Of a stretch of 64,000 nt of DNA, positions 40,791-50,617 are shown piece after piece. Every line of letters begins with the position of its first letter. Positions within the stretch are counted from its first letter, which is position 1. Location of the stretch: NCBI GenBank assembly GCA_000469685.2, contig LS997563.1:41580468-41644467 (forward strand). The letters are read 5' to 3'. The notes beneath the pieces were generated by a model, which saw nothing but the letters and a program-made list of their open reading frames with translations, had not been told where the DNA came from and ran no database searches. Made by a program: the position numbers and the translations under genes. This DNA comes from Haemonchus contortus (Eukaryota > Nematoda > Chromadorea > Rhabditida > Trichostrongylidae).

Positions 40791-43457
40791 TCACAACTCG
40801 CAGTGCGGTATATATGGCAAAAGATCATTAGTTATGGATGGACACTCATCTCTACCGTTCATCTTTGGGTTTCTTCGGAAAATCCAGAACGCCTCTAATG
40901 CTTTTCTTGCCGAAATTTCCGTCTCCTGCGCTAATATCGTGCACTTAATTTCAAAGTTGTTGTTACTGTGCTCCTCAGTTTTATGTCTACCAAGCGGCGT
41001 CATCAAGCTTCCACGCCTCATACCTGCTAGATGTTCCTTAGTTCGTACTGCCAGTTGTCTTCCCGTTTCTCCGATGTATGTTGATCCACATGCCCGGCAC
41101 TCTATCTGGTAAATTACGCCTATCAGTGCGCAATCACCTGTTTTCCCGTACGGACATATGGTACAATCATCGGTTATGCACCGCTTATCGTAGAGCCGGT
41201 TTCGAACTAACAACTGCTTGATGTTGTTATTAGGGATGTTGACTAATTGAACAACATCTTGCAGCCCAGCTCTAACAATGCTCCGCTGTATTTCGGTGCT
41301 GACTTTATCAGAGATAAAAGGAAGACACAATGGTAATTTTCTACGGCGTGTAGCATTTTTCGTGCTGATATGACATTTTCCACGAACTTGTGACACCGTA
41401 TAACCGTTCACAGCCGCTATCTCACAAGCTAAACGTCGCGATTCGTGACGTTCAGCTTCGCCTGTGCAGACACTTGTTGCTGTTCTCAACATGTTGTTAA
41501 CGACTGCACGTTTGACGGCTTGTGGATGAGCTGATGTCACGTGAAGTAAGATATTCTTGGAACTAGTTTTACGGTACCATTTCACGCTAACAACACCGTT
41601 GGACACTTTGACTTGGGTGTTGAGATAAGGGAGCCATCCGTCATGTGGTACTTCCCGAGTGAGTTTGATGTACTGTGACTGCTCATTCATGATTCGAAAA
41701 CACTCGTCCATTTCGAACTGAGTTGACGTTACGATGAAGCAGTCATCAATATACCTGCAGTACATCAAAGGACGTCGTTCTAGAACCGGCTCTTCAATTC
41801 TTCCCATGAAGCATACAGCAAGAACCGGTGCCAACCGCTGACCCATAGCAAGGCCTCTCACTTGAGAAAAGTACTTTCCTGCCCATTTGAAGATGTTACA
41901 GCTCAAGCATTCCTTGACCAACGTCATTATATGTGTTTTGCTAAGTCCAAAGGTGTTGATGTTATTAGCATGCCTATCAAGCATTTCAGATAGTGCTTGT
42001 AGTGCCTGCTCGTTTTGGACATTAGTGTAAAGCGAAACTACATCAAATGACTCAACTACACTGCTCCGACCGAGGTCTGAGCTATGTAGTAGCTCAAGGA
42101 AATGCTTGGTATTGGACAGGTGAGACGGAACCATGGTCAACAGCTGGCTTACAATATTACAGAGAAACCACGAGATCCTGTCAGTTGGTCCCCCTACACA
42201 ACTAATAATAGGCCGAATTTTGAAAGTGCCCGGTGATGTTGACAGCGTTTCGTGAGAGGAGAGTTTATGTGTCTTAATGAGGCTGTAGAAAACTGGACAG
42301 GTGGGGCTGTCCAATTTGAGTCTACTGACCAACCTTTCATCAATGCCTGCAGATTTAGCGACACTCAACCATATATGATTGAGGCGACTACACTGTGATG
42401 AAAAGTCTCTTTCAGTCGCGCGACAGTAAACAGAGGAGTCGCCGAGGTGGAGTTCGGTTATGGCTCGGTCAAGTGTTTGAGACATAACAACAAACTCGCC
42501 ACCCTTATCACTGACTGATATGCGTAAAGTACCATTGGATCTTAACTCGCGCAATTCTCTCAACCCTTGCCTTTGCTTACATGTTAAGTTCGTATTCTGG
42601 AGCCTTCTGTTTCTATTGAGAACAGTTAGGACTCCCAAGGATAACATTTTAAACTTAACGTCAGCCTCAGGCACAGGTTGGGGCTCTTTATAGAAATTAC
42701 GCGGAAATGGTACAGAAGCTATCAAATCAGAATTAGTTGTCAGCAACTCATGATCCTGTCTGCTCTTAGAACGCAGCAGATCTCTAAACCTCTGAAGACC
42801 TCCAACAACTTTGCGAAACGTATGTGCGTTTATGTTTTGCGCAGGTGAGAAAGACGGACCTAGATTTAACACTTCTAAAGCATTAGAGGAGAGACGAGTG
42901 TCACCAAGAACCGTAACCCGTGCCACATTACCTTCGCCGCGAGCTTCGTGGCTCCTGTGAGGATGACCTGTGGTGAGATGGGTTTCGTTTCTGTGGTTGT
43001 TCCTATGAAAAGAATTCCACAGCTTGTCGTACTTTGCAACTAGGGTCGATTTTGCTGCAGACCGGATGGCATTGCAAATCTTCCTCGACTCACCCTCAAT
43101 CCTCCTCCAAGTCTGATCTTGCAGAAGACGCTGGCAAGCTCGTTCTTTAGACATACATTTCAACAAGGAAGAATACAAGACACGCTGCTTCTCTTTGATC
43201 ACTACACTCAGAATCGAGCGATAAATGGTCGTTATCAGCGGGTGATCTTCAGAGAGATTGCATGTAGCTCCTATCTTCTTGTTGGAAATGAATCGCGGGA
43301 GCACGCCGGTCGTTCTGCATCGTTGGAGGAACTTCAGCGATTGACGGGTGGCCACCACCTTCTGCCGAAGCGAAACTGCTTCGCGTACCAGAGAGAAGAG
43401 GTTTGGCGGTACTTCTTTGAACAGTTTCCAACTTCTCTCTTGCTTTAACCTCGGCAT
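40791..43457 (-). CDS. Penelope-like RT with GIY-YIG endonuclease, copy A
   Basis: This 888-residue protein copies element RNA at a nicked target. It has the family's N-terminal basic region, a DKGGEFVV motif (317-324) and RPIISCVGGPTDRIS (415-429). Reverse transcriptase motif A is FDVVSLYTNV, with Asp472; motif B is RGLAMGQRLAP (534-544); motif C is YIDD (569-572), followed by KWYRKTSS (626-633). A Cys cluster (760, 765, 768, 776, 787, 790) overlaps the start of the GIY-YIG nuclease: GVIY (780-783), YIGETGR (794-800), Arg805, His809 and Glu855. All catalytic residues are present, so this copy could be active. The ATG is the first after an in-frame stop and lies 73 bases downstream of the hammerhead-like motif at 43530-43567. 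Confidence 0.97.
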   Translation of the reverse strand: MPRLKQERSWKLFKEVPPNLFSLVREAVSLRQKVVATRQSLKFLQRCRTTGVLPRFISNKKIGATCNLSEDHPLITTIYRSILSVVIKEKQRVLYSSLLKCMSKERACQRLLQDQTWRRIEGESRKICNAIRSAAKSTLVAKYDKLWNSFHRNNHRNETHLTTGHPHRSHEARGEGNVARVTVLGDTRLSSNALEVLNLGPSFSPAQNINAHTFRKVVGGLQRFRDLLRSKSRQDHELLTTNSDLIASVPFPRNFYKEPQPVPEADVKFKMLSLGVLTVLNRNRRLQNTNLTCKQRQGLRELRELRSNGTLRISVSDKGGEFVVMSQTLDRAITELHLGDSSVYCRATERDFSSQCSRLNHIWLSVAKSAGIDERLVSRLKLDSPTCPVFYSLIKTHKLSSHETLSTSPGTFKIRPIISCVGGPTDRISWFLCNIVSQLLTMVPSHLSNTKHFLELLHSSDLGRSSVVESFDVVSLYTNVQNEQALQALSEMLDRHANNINTFGLSKTHIMTLVKECLSCNIFKWAGKYFSQVRGLAMGQRLAPVLAVCFMGRIEEPVLERRPLMYCRYIDDCFIVTSTQFEMDECFRIMNEQSQYIKLTREVPHDGWLPYLNTQVKVSNGVVSVKWYRKTSSKNILLHVTSAHPQAVKRAVVNNMLRTATSVCTGEAERHESRRLACEIAAVNGYTVSQVRGKCHISTKNATRRRKLPLCLPFISDKVSTEIQRSIVRAGLQDVVQLVNIPNNNIKQLLVRNRLYDKRCITDDCTICPYGKTGDCALIGVIYQIECRACGSTYIGETGRQLAVRTKEHLAGMRRGSLMTPLGRHKTEEHSNNNFEIKCTILAQETEISARKALEAFWIFRRNPKMNGRDECPSITNDLLPYIPHCEL

Positions 43458-43529
43458 AGATGTCGTTTGTGATAATTATTATCTTGTGCCGCACGAGGTT
43501 TTTAGGTGGAACTATTTATTCAGTCAAAC

Positions 43530-43567
43530 GGCCTGACGTTTCGACTCAATCGTCGTCTTCAGAGGCC
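43530..43567 (-). ncRNA. Hammerhead-ribozyme-like motif, unit boundary 2
   Basis: Identical to the other copies and located between coding copies A and B, 73 bases upstream of the copy A start. Self-cleavage at each boundary would turn a read-through transcript of the tandem array into 3001-base units. Confidence 0.65.
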
Positions 43568-43791
43568 TAAACGTAATTCGAGGTGATTTACACCATCCAA
43601 TAAGCGTCTTGACCCCTATTGCAAACTAAAAATTTACTCGAAACCCGTATTTTGCAAGCGACTCACCAAGGTTCCACCGCTCACGCGGAGAAAATCCGCT
43701 GTCGCCACAGGCGACTGTCAGTAGCGAATGAGACTTATTGCTGTCTCCCTTATACTTGTGATAAGGAAGATCTCGTTATACTGCTACTGAG

Positions 43792-46458
43792 TCACAACTC
43801 GCAGTGCGGTATATATGGCAAAAGATCATTAGTTATGGATGGACACTCATCTCTACCGTTCATCTTTGGGTTTCTTCGGAAAATCCAGAACGCCTCTAAT
43901 GCTTTTCTTGCCGAAATTTCCGTCTCCTGCGCTAATATCGTGCACTTAATTTCAAAGTTGTTGTTACTGTGCTCCTCAGTTTTATGTCTACCAAGCGGCG
44001 TCATCAAGCTTCCACGCCTCATACCTGCTAGATGTTCCTTAGTTCGTACTGCCAGTTGTCTTCCCGTTTCTCCGATGTATGTTGATCCACATGCCCGGCA
44101 CTCTATCTGGTAAATTACGCCTATCAGTGCGCAATCACCTGTTTTCCCGTACGGACATATGGTACAATCATCGGTTATGCACCGCTTATCGTAGAGCCGG
44201 TTTCGAACTAACAACTGCTTGATGTTGTTATTAGGGATGTTGACTAATTGAACAACATCTTGCAGCCCAGCTCTAACAATGCTCCGCTGTATTTCGGTGC
44301 TGACTTTATCAGAGATAAAAGGAAGACACAATGGTAATTTTCTACGGCGTGTAGCATTTTTCGTGCTGATATGACATTTTCCACGAACTTGTGACACCGT
44401 ATAACCGTTCACAGCCGCTATCTCACAAGCTAAACGTCGCGATTCGTGACGTTCAGCTTCGCCTGTGCAGACACTTGTTGCTGTTCTCAACATGTTGTTA
44501 ACGACTGCACGTTTGACGGCTTGTGGATGAGCTGATGTCACGTGAAGTAAGATATTCTTGGAACTAGTTTTACGGTACCATTTCACGCTAACAACACCGT
44601 TGGACACTTTGACTTGGGTGTTGAGATAAGGGAGCCATCCGTCATGTGGTACTTCCCGAGTGAGTTTGATGTACTGTGACTGCTCATTCATGATTCGAAA
44701 ACACTCGTCCATTTCGAACTGAGTTGACGTTACGATGAAGCAGTCATCAATATACCTGCAGTACATCAAAGGACGTCGTTCTAGAACCGGCTCTTCAATT
44801 CTTCCCATGAAGCATACAGCAAGAACCGGTGCCAACCGCTGACCCATAGCAAGGCCTCTCACTTGAGAAAAGTACTTTCCTGCCCATTTGAAGATGTTAC
44901 AGCTCAAGCATTCCTTGACCAACGTCATTATATGTGTTTTGCTAAGTCCAAAGGTGTTGATGTTATTAGCATGCCTATCAAGCATTTCAGATAGTGCTTG
45001 TAGTGCCTGCTCGTTTTGGACATTAGTGTAAAGCGAAACTACATCAAATGACTCAACTACACTGCTCCGACCGAGGTCTGAGCTATGTAGTAGCTCAAGG
45101 AAATGCTTGGTATTGGACAGGTGAGACGGAACCATGGTCAACAGCTGGCTTACAATATTACAGAGAAACCACGAGATCCTGTCAGTTGGTCCCCCTACAC
45201 AACTAATAATAGGCCGAATTTTGAAAGTGCCCGGTGATGTTGACAGCGTTTCGTGAGAGGAGAGTTTATGTGTCTTAATGAGGCTGTAGAAAACTGGACA
45301 GGTGGGGCTGTCCAATTTGAGTCTACTGACCAACCTTTCATCAATGCCTGCAGATTTAGCGACACTCAACCATATATGATTGAGGCGACTACACTGTGAT
45401 GAAAAGTCTCTTTCAGTCGCGCGACAGTAAACAGAGGAGTCGCCGAGGTGGAGTTCGGTTATGGCTCGGTCAAGTGTTTGAGACATAACAACAAACTCGC
45501 CACCCTTATCACTGACTGATATGCGTAAAGTACCATTGGATCTTAACTCGCGCAATTCTCTCAACCCTTGCCTTTGCTTACATGTTAAGTTCGTATTCTG
45601 GAGCCTTCTGTTTCTATTGAGAACAGTTAGGACTCCCAAGGATAACATTTTAAACTTAACGTCAGCCTCAGGCACAGGTTGGGGCTCTTTATAGAAATTA
45701 CGCGGAAATGGTACAGAAGCTATCAAATCAGAATTAGTTGTCAGCAACTCATGATCCTGTCTGCTCTTAGAACGCAGCAGATCTCTAAACCTCTGAAGAC
45801 CTCCAACAACTTTGCGAAACGTATGTGCGTTTATGTTTTGCGCAGGTGAGAAAGACGGACCTAGATTTAACACTTCTAAAGCATTAGAGGAGAGACGAGT
45901 GTCACCAAGAACCGTAACCCGTGCCACATTACCTTCGCCGCGAGCTTCGTGGCTCCTGTGAGGATGACCTGTGGTGAGATGGGTTTCGTTTCTGTGGTTG
46001 TTCCTATGAAAAGAATTCCACAGCTTGTCGTACTTTGCAACTAGGGTCGATTTTGCTGCAGACCGGATGGCATTGCAAATCTTCCTCGACTCACCCTCAA
46101 TCCTCCTCCAAGTCTGATCTTGCAGAAGACGCTGGCAAGCTCGTTCTTTAGACATACATTTCAACAAGGAAGAATACAAGACACGCTGCTTCTCTTTGAT
46201 CACTACACTCAGAATCGAGCGATAAATGGTCGTTATCAGCGGGTGATCTTCAGAGAGATTGCATGTAGCTCCTATCTTCTTGTTGGAAATGAATCGCGGG
46301 AGCACGCCGGTCGTTCTGCATCGTTGGAGGAACTTCAGCGATTGACGGGTGGCCACCACCTTCTGCCGAAGCGAAACTGCTTCGCGTACCAGAGAGAAGA
46401 GGTTTGGCGGTACTTCTTTGAACAGTTTCCAACTTCTCTCTTGCTTTAACCTCGGCAT
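43792..46458 (-). CDS. Penelope-like RT with GIY-YIG endonuclease, copy B
   Basis: The translation is identical to copy A over all 888 residues, with every reverse transcriptase and nuclease motif intact. It lies one 3001-base period to the right of copy A in the same orientation, separated by the element 3' region, twin hairpins and a hammerhead-like motif. Nothing distinguishes it functionally from copy A; intactness suggests recent amplification. Confidence 0.97.
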   Translation of the reverse strand: MPRLKQERSWKLFKEVPPNLFSLVREAVSLRQKVVATRQSLKFLQRCRTTGVLPRFISNKKIGATCNLSEDHPLITTIYRSILSVVIKEKQRVLYSSLLKCMSKERACQRLLQDQTWRRIEGESRKICNAIRSAAKSTLVAKYDKLWNSFHRNNHRNETHLTTGHPHRSHEARGEGNVARVTVLGDTRLSSNALEVLNLGPSFSPAQNINAHTFRKVVGGLQRFRDLLRSKSRQDHELLTTNSDLIASVPFPRNFYKEPQPVPEADVKFKMLSLGVLTVLNRNRRLQNTNLTCKQRQGLRELRELRSNGTLRISVSDKGGEFVVMSQTLDRAITELHLGDSSVYCRATERDFSSQCSRLNHIWLSVAKSAGIDERLVSRLKLDSPTCPVFYSLIKTHKLSSHETLSTSPGTFKIRPIISCVGGPTDRISWFLCNIVSQLLTMVPSHLSNTKHFLELLHSSDLGRSSVVESFDVVSLYTNVQNEQALQALSEMLDRHANNINTFGLSKTHIMTLVKECLSCNIFKWAGKYFSQVRGLAMGQRLAPVLAVCFMGRIEEPVLERRPLMYCRYIDDCFIVTSTQFEMDECFRIMNEQSQYIKLTREVPHDGWLPYLNTQVKVSNGVVSVKWYRKTSSKNILLHVTSAHPQAVKRAVVNNMLRTATSVCTGEAERHESRRLACEIAAVNGYTVSQVRGKCHISTKNATRRRKLPLCLPFISDKVSTEIQRSIVRAGLQDVVQLVNIPNNNIKQLLVRNRLYDKRCITDDCTICPYGKTGDCALIGVIYQIECRACGSTYIGETGRQLAVRTKEHLAGMRRGSLMTPLGRHKTEEHSNNNFEIKCTILAQETEISARKALEAFWIFRRNPKMNGRDECPSITNDLLPYIPHCEL

Positions 46459-46530
46459 AGATGTCGTTTGTGATAATTATTATCTTGTGCCGCACGAGGT
46501 TTTTAGGTGGAACTATTTATTCAGTCAAAC

Positions 46531-46568
46531 GGCCTGACGTTTCGACTCAATCGTCGTCTTCAGAGGCC
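46531..46568 (-). ncRNA. Hammerhead-ribozyme-like motif, unit boundary 3
   Basis: Identical copy between coding copy B and the rearranged copy C/D. Confidence 0.65.
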
Positions 46569-46792
46569 TAAACGTAATTCGAGGTGATTTACACCATCCA
46601 ATAAGCGTCTTGACCCCTATTGCAAACTAAAAATTTACTCGAAACCCGTATTTTGCAAGCGACTCACCAAGGTTCCACCGCTCACGCGGAGAAAATCCGC
46701 TGTCGCCACAGGCGACTGTCAGTAGCGAATGAGACTTATTGCTGTCTCCCTTATACTTGTGATAAGGAAGATCTCGTTATACTGCTACTGAG

Positions 46793-49700
46793 TCACAACT
46801 CGCAGTGCGGTATATATGGCAAAAGATCATTAGTTATGGATGGACACTCATCTCTACCGTTCATCTTTGGGTTTCTTCGGAAAATCCAGAACGCCTCTAA
46901 TGCTTTTCTTGCCGAAATTTCCGTCTCCTGCGCTAATATCGTGCACTTAATTTCAAAGTTGTTGTTACTGTGCTCCTCAGTTTTATGTCTACCAAGCGGC
47001 GTCATCAAGCTTCCACGCCTCATACCTGCTAGATGTTCCTTAGTTCGTACTGCCAGTTGTCTTCCCGTTTCTCCGATGTATGTTGATCCACATGCCCGGC
47101 ACTCTATCTGGTAAATTACGCCTATCAGTGCGCAATCACCTGTTTTCCCGTACGGACATATGGTACAATCATCGGTTATGCACCGCTTATCGTAGAGCCG
47201 GTTTCGAACTAACAACTGCTTGATGTTGTTATTAGGGATGTTGACTAATTGAACAACATCTTGCAGCCCAGCTCTAACAATGCTCCGCTGTATTTCGGTG
47301 CTGACTTTATCAGAGATAAAAGGAAGACACAATGGTAATTTTCTACGGCGTGTAGCATTTTTCGTGCTGATATGACATTTTCCACGAACTTGTGACACCG
47401 TATAACCGTTCACAGCCGCTATCTCACAAGCTAAACGTCGCGATTCGTGACGTTCAGCTTCGCCTGTGCAGACACTTGTTGCTGTTCTCAACATGTTGTT
47501 AACGACTGCACGTTTGACGGCTTGTGGATGAGCTGATGTCACGTGAAGTAAGATATTCTTGGAACTAGTTTTACGGTACCATTTCACGCTAACAACACCG
47601 TTGGACACTTTGACTTGGGTGTTGAGATAAGGGAGCCATCCGTCATGTGGTACTTCCCGAGTGAGTTTGATGTACTGTGACTGCTCATTCATGATTCGAA
47701 AACACTCGTCCATTTCGAACTGAGTTGACGTTACGATGAAGCAGTCATCAATATACCTGCAGTACATCAAAGGACGTCGTTCTAGAACCGGCTCTTCAAT
47801 TCTTCCCATGAAGCATACAGCAAGAACCGGTGCCAACCGCTGACCCATAGCAAGGCCTCTCACTTGAGAAAAGTACTTTCCTGCCCATTTGAAGATGTTA
47901 CAGCTCAAGCATTCCTTGACCAACGTCATTATATGTGTTTTGCTAAGTCCAAAGGTGTTGATGTTATTAGCATGCCTATCAAGCATTTCAGATAGTGCTT
48001 GTAGTGCCTGCTCGTTTTGGACATTAGTGTAAAGCGAAACTACATCAAATGACTCAACTACACTGCTCCGACCGAGGTCTGAGCTATGTAGTAGCTCAAG
48101 GAAATGCTTGGTATTGGACAGGTGAGACGGAACCATGGTCAACAGCTGGCTTACAATATTACAGAGAAACCACGAGATCCTGTCAGTTGGTCCCCCTACA
48201 CAACTAATAATAGGCCGAATTTTGAAAGTGCCCGGTGATGTTGACAGCGTTTCGTGAGAGGAGAGTTTATGTGTCTTAATGAGGCTGTAGAAAACTGGAC
48301 AGGTGGGGCTGTCCAATTTGAGTCTACTGACCAACCTTTCATCAATGCCTGCAGATTTAGCGACACTCAACCATATATGATTGAGGCGACTACACTGTGA
48401 TGAAAAGTCTCTTTCAGTCGCGCGACAGTAAACAGAGGAGTCGCCGAGGTGGAGTTCGGTTATGGCTCGGTCAAGTGTTTGAGACATAACAACAAACTCG
48501 CCACCCTTATCACTGACTGATATGCGTAAAGTACCATTGGATCTTAACTCGCGCAATTCTCTCAACCCTTGCCTTTGCTTACATGTTAAGTTCGTATTCT
48601 GGAGCCTTCTGTTTCTATTGAGAACAGTTAGGACTCCCAAGGATAACATTTTAAACTTAACGTCAGCCTCAGGCACAGGTTGGGGCTCTTTATAGAAATT
48701 ACGCGGAAATGGTACAGAAGCTATCAAATCAGAATTAGTTGTCAGCAACTCATGATCCTGTCTGCTCTTAGAACGCAGCAGATCTCTAAACCTCTGAAGA
48801 CCTCCAACAACTTTGCGAAACGTATGTGCGTTTATGTTTTGCGCAGGTGAGAAAGACGGACCTAGATTTAACACTTCTAAAGCATTAGAGGAGAGACGAG
48901 TGTCACCAAGAACCGTAACCCGTGCCACATTACCTTCGCCGCGAGCTTCGTGGCTCCTGTGAGGATGACCTGTGGTGAGATGGGTTTCGTTTCTGTGGTT
49001 GTTCCTATGAAAAGAATTCCACAGTTTGTCGTACTTTGCAACTAGGGTCGATTTTGCTGCTCCGACCGAGGTCTGAGCTATGTAGTAGCTCAAGGAAATG
49101 CTTGGTATTGGACAGGTGAGACGGAACCATGGTCAACAGCTGGCTTACAATATTACAGAGAAACCACGAGATCCTGTCAGTTGGTCCCCCTACACAACTA
49201 ATAATAGGCCGAATTTTGAAAGTGCCCGGTGATGTTGACAGCGTTTCGTGAGAGGAGAGTTTATGTGTCTTAATGAGGCTGTAGAAAACTGGACAGGTGG
49301 GGCTGTCCAATTTGAGTCTACTGACCAACCTTTCATCAATGCCTGCAGATTTAGCGACACTCAACCATATATGATTGAGGCGACTACACTGTGATGAAAA
49401 GTCTCTTTCAGTCGCGCGACAGTAAACAGAGGAGTCGCCGAGGTGGAGTTCGGTTATGGCTCGGTCAAGTGTTTGAGACATAACAACAAACTCGCCACCC
49501 TTATCACTGACTGATATGCGTAAAGTACCATTGGATCTTAACTCGCGCAATTCTCTCAACCCTTGCCTTTGCTTACATGTTAAGTTCGTATTCTGGAGCC
49601 TTCTGTTTCTATTGAGAACAGTTAGGACTCCCAAGGATAACATTTTAAACTTAACGTCAGCCTCAGGCACAGGTTGGGGCTCTTTATAGAAATTACGCGG

Positions 49701-50453
49701 AAATGGTACAGAAGCTATCAAATCAGAATTAGTTGTCAGCAACTCATGATCCTGTCTGCTCTTAGAACGCAGCAGATCTCTAAACCTCTGAAGACCTCCA
49801 ACAACTTTGCGAAACGTATGTGCGTTTATGTTTTGCGCAGGTGAGAAAGACGGACCTAGATTTAACACTTCTAAAGCATTAGAGGAGAGACGAGTGTCAC
49901 CAAGAACCGTAACCCGTGCCACATTACCTTCGCCGCGAGCTTCGTGGCTCCTGTGAGGATGACCTGTGGTGAGATGGGTTTCGTTTCTGTGGTTGTTCCT
50001 ATGAAAAGAATTCCACAGCTTGTCGTACTTTGCAACTAGGGTCGATTTTGCTGCAGACCGGATGGCATTGCAAATCTTCCTCGACTCACCCTCAATCCTC
50101 CTCCAAGTCTGATCTTGCAGAAGACGCTGGCAAGCTCGTTCTTTAGACATACATTTCAACAAGGAAGAATACAAGACACGCTGCTTCTCTTTGATCACTA
50201 CACTCAGAATCGAGCGATAAATGGTCGTTATCAGCGGGTGATCTTCAGAGAGATTGCCTGTAGCTCCTATCTTCTTGTTGGAAATGAATCGCGGGAGCAC
50301 GCCGGTCGTTCTGCATCGTTGGAGGAACTTCAGCGATTGACGGGTGGCCACCACCTTCTGCCGAAGCGAAACTGCTTCGCGTACCAGAGAGAAGAGGTTT
50401 GGCGGTACTTCTTTGAACAGTTTCCAACTTCTCTCTTGCTTTAACCTCGGCAT
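46793..50453 (-). pseudogene. Rearranged Penelope-like unit with internal duplication (copies C and D)
   Basis: Read in element direction from 50453, the coding sequence is normal from residue 1 to about 466 (just before motif A), then jumps back at 49057-49060 to about residue 133 and continues to the normal stop at 46793. A 994-base segment is therefore present twice. The join shares four bases, CTGC. Because 994 is not a multiple of three, the frame breaks: the first part (from 50453) stops at 49005 after 482 codons without motifs A to C, and the second part (to 46793) lacks the normal N-terminus, although its motifs A, B, C and GIY-YIG remain. The unit also has Cys66 changed to Gly and a silent change at 49025. 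Neither half should make a full enzyme. Confidence 0.93.
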
Positions 50454-50471
50454 AGATGTCGTTTGTGATAA

Positions 50472-50476
50472 TTATT
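50472..50476. other. Head-to-head inversion junction
   Basis: The leftward block ends ...GATAATTATT and the rightward block begins TTATTGGATGG..., sharing TTATT. The leftward unit has lost its own upstream boundary region here, so only one hammerhead-like motif (plus strand) lies between the arms. Confidence 0.9.
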
Positions 50477-50507
50477 GGATGGTGTAAATCACCTCGAATT
50501 ACGTTTA

Positions 50508-50545
50508 GGCCTCTGAAGACGACGATTGAGTCGAAACGTCAGGCC
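50508..50545 (+). ncRNA. Hammerhead-ribozyme-like motif, reference copy
   Basis: Stem I is GGCCT (50508-50512) paired with AGGCC (50541-50545). The core CTGAAGA (50513-50519) fits CUGANGA. Stem II is GAC/GTC around a six-base loop, with one extra C at 50520 relative to the classic core. GAAAC (50533-50537) is followed by GTC, the usual cleavage triplet, with predicted cleavage after 50540. Stem III would be only two base pairs with no loop, but its ACGT is self-complementary, so two copies could pair as a dimer. Hammerhead motifs have been reported in Penelope-like elements. Activity of this variant is inferred. Confidence 0.7.
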
Positions 50546-50617
50546 GTTTGACTGAATAAATAGTTCCACCTAAAAACCTCGTGCGGCACAAGATAATAAT
50601 TATCACAAACGACATCT

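Noticed and set aside
40618..41112. 164-codon open frame, repeated with every retroelement unit
   Set aside because: It is antisense to the GIY-YIG end and 3' region of the 888-codon gene and has no motif of its own. The repetition only reflects the repeated unit.
43119..43448. 109-codon and 81-codon open frames at the start of each unit
   Set aside because: They overlap the N-terminal coding region of the reverse transcriptase in other frames and are explained as shadows.
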